Source of the DNA: Mya arenaria
Lineage: Eukaryota; Mollusca; Bivalvia; Myida; Myidae
Direction of reading: 5' to 3'
DNA: 64,000 bases
Assembly: GCF_026914265.1 (NCBI RefSeq)
Contig: NC_069124.1
Location: 12,045,723-12,109,722, forward strand
Shown here: one piece after another, positions 63,460 to 64,000 of the stretch
Numbering within the stretch: position 1 is the first letter of the stretch
Layout: each line of letters starts with the position of its first letter
The notes under the pieces: model-generated
What the model was told of the DNA's origin: nothing
The model's database searches: none
The model's input: the letters and a program-made list of their open reading frames with translations, nothing else
Position numbers and translations under genes: made by a program

Positions 63460-64000
63460 ATTATATAGACGCCATATTACCAGAATTTACAGCAGCAACT
63501 ATATTTCCAAAACTGGATGCACGAAACGGGAATTGGGCGGTTAAACTGAGGGGAAAGTCCTTTACTTGACGGTATTCAACACTTCATTTTAAGTATCGTT
63601 TTCTACACGTACCATACAGATTTAATAATGCAAATGATGCTTTTGTACAGAAAATGGACGAATGCTTAGAAGGTCTTACGGGGGTCATGGTCATTGTTGA
63701 TGGCATTGCATGTTTTTGCAAAGACAGGGCCTAACATGACACAAACCTCAATATGCCAATGCAAAGATGTCAAGACAAGTGTATCAAATTAAATGCTGAC
63801 AAAACGGGAATTGGAAATACTGAAATTCCATTACTTGGGCATTAACTGACGCCATATGGACTTACAATTGCCACGAACAAGACCAAAGCAATTAATGAAA
63901 TGCCATCACCGACTAGCAAACCAGAACTAGAGACGGTTATCGGCATGATAAACTATCTGCAACAATTTGCACTAAATATTGCAGAGATGACAAGTTCATT
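63460..64000 (+). pseudogene. Decayed Ty3/gypsy reverse transcriptase, cut by window end
   Basis: A single plus frame with at least three in-frame stops carries FPKLDARNGNWAVKL, FVQKMDECLEGLTGVMVIVD, CIKLNADKTGIGNTEIPLLG and AINEMPSPTSKPELETVIGM. These are in the order of LTR-retrotransposon RT. The second Asp of the catalytic pair is replaced (VDG where VDD is usual). With the stops this marks a dead copy. No LTR is visible in the window; the element runs off the right edge. Confidence 0.85.

Overview
The window looks like a bivalve mollusc (or close lophotrochozoan) nuclear genome. It is AT-rich, its genes are intron-rich with GT-AG junctions, it carries many simple repeats and small inverted-repeat elements, and it holds arrays of GGTCAAAGGTCAAGGTCA-type repeats that I associate with bivalve DNA. 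There are no bacterial-style operons. Taxon assignment is inference.

Layout. (1) 1-14,266 and 18,072-33,386 are two direct copies of one segment (A and B), separated by about 3.8 kb of different sequence. Each copy carries a plus-strand gene for a mitochondria-eating-protein (MIEAP/SPATA18)-like protein in its right half. The left half of each copy is repeat-rich and has no recognisable gene. The two proteins have a Trp-rich hydrophobic N-terminus, a coiled coil and the C-terminal MIEAP domain. In both, that domain appears to be interrupted by a long acidic, probably disordered insert. In copy B the insert has grown through three in-frame 417-bp (139-residue) tandem repeats. The copies also differ by a Tc1-like transposon and a small TTA-flanked element found only in A, a two-heptad coiled-coil difference, an exon-head relic in A, a microsatellite expansion in B and an internal tandem duplication in B.

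(2) 34,096-52,602 (minus) is a 12-exon enolase 4 (ENO4) gene. All exon phases join, giving 593 residues, but several canonical enolase active-site residues are not kept. A possible alternative 3' exon lies in intron 4, and several foldback elements sit in its introns. (3) 53,754-56,875 (minus) is a compact six-exon gene for a secreted protein of 311 residues with two fasciclin (FAS1) domains. (4) 57,471-64,000 is mostly mobile DNA: a 1.6-kb TTAA-flanked inverted-repeat element, then gene-poor AT-rich sequence, then decayed LINE (minus) and Ty3/gypsy (plus) reverse transcriptase fragments at the right edge.

The three gene families do not form a pathway. SPATA18 and ENO4 homologues are both linked to sperm or testis in mammals, but their adjacency here may be chance. 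Exon ends were read by eye from splice consensus, frame and homology; no transcript data were available.
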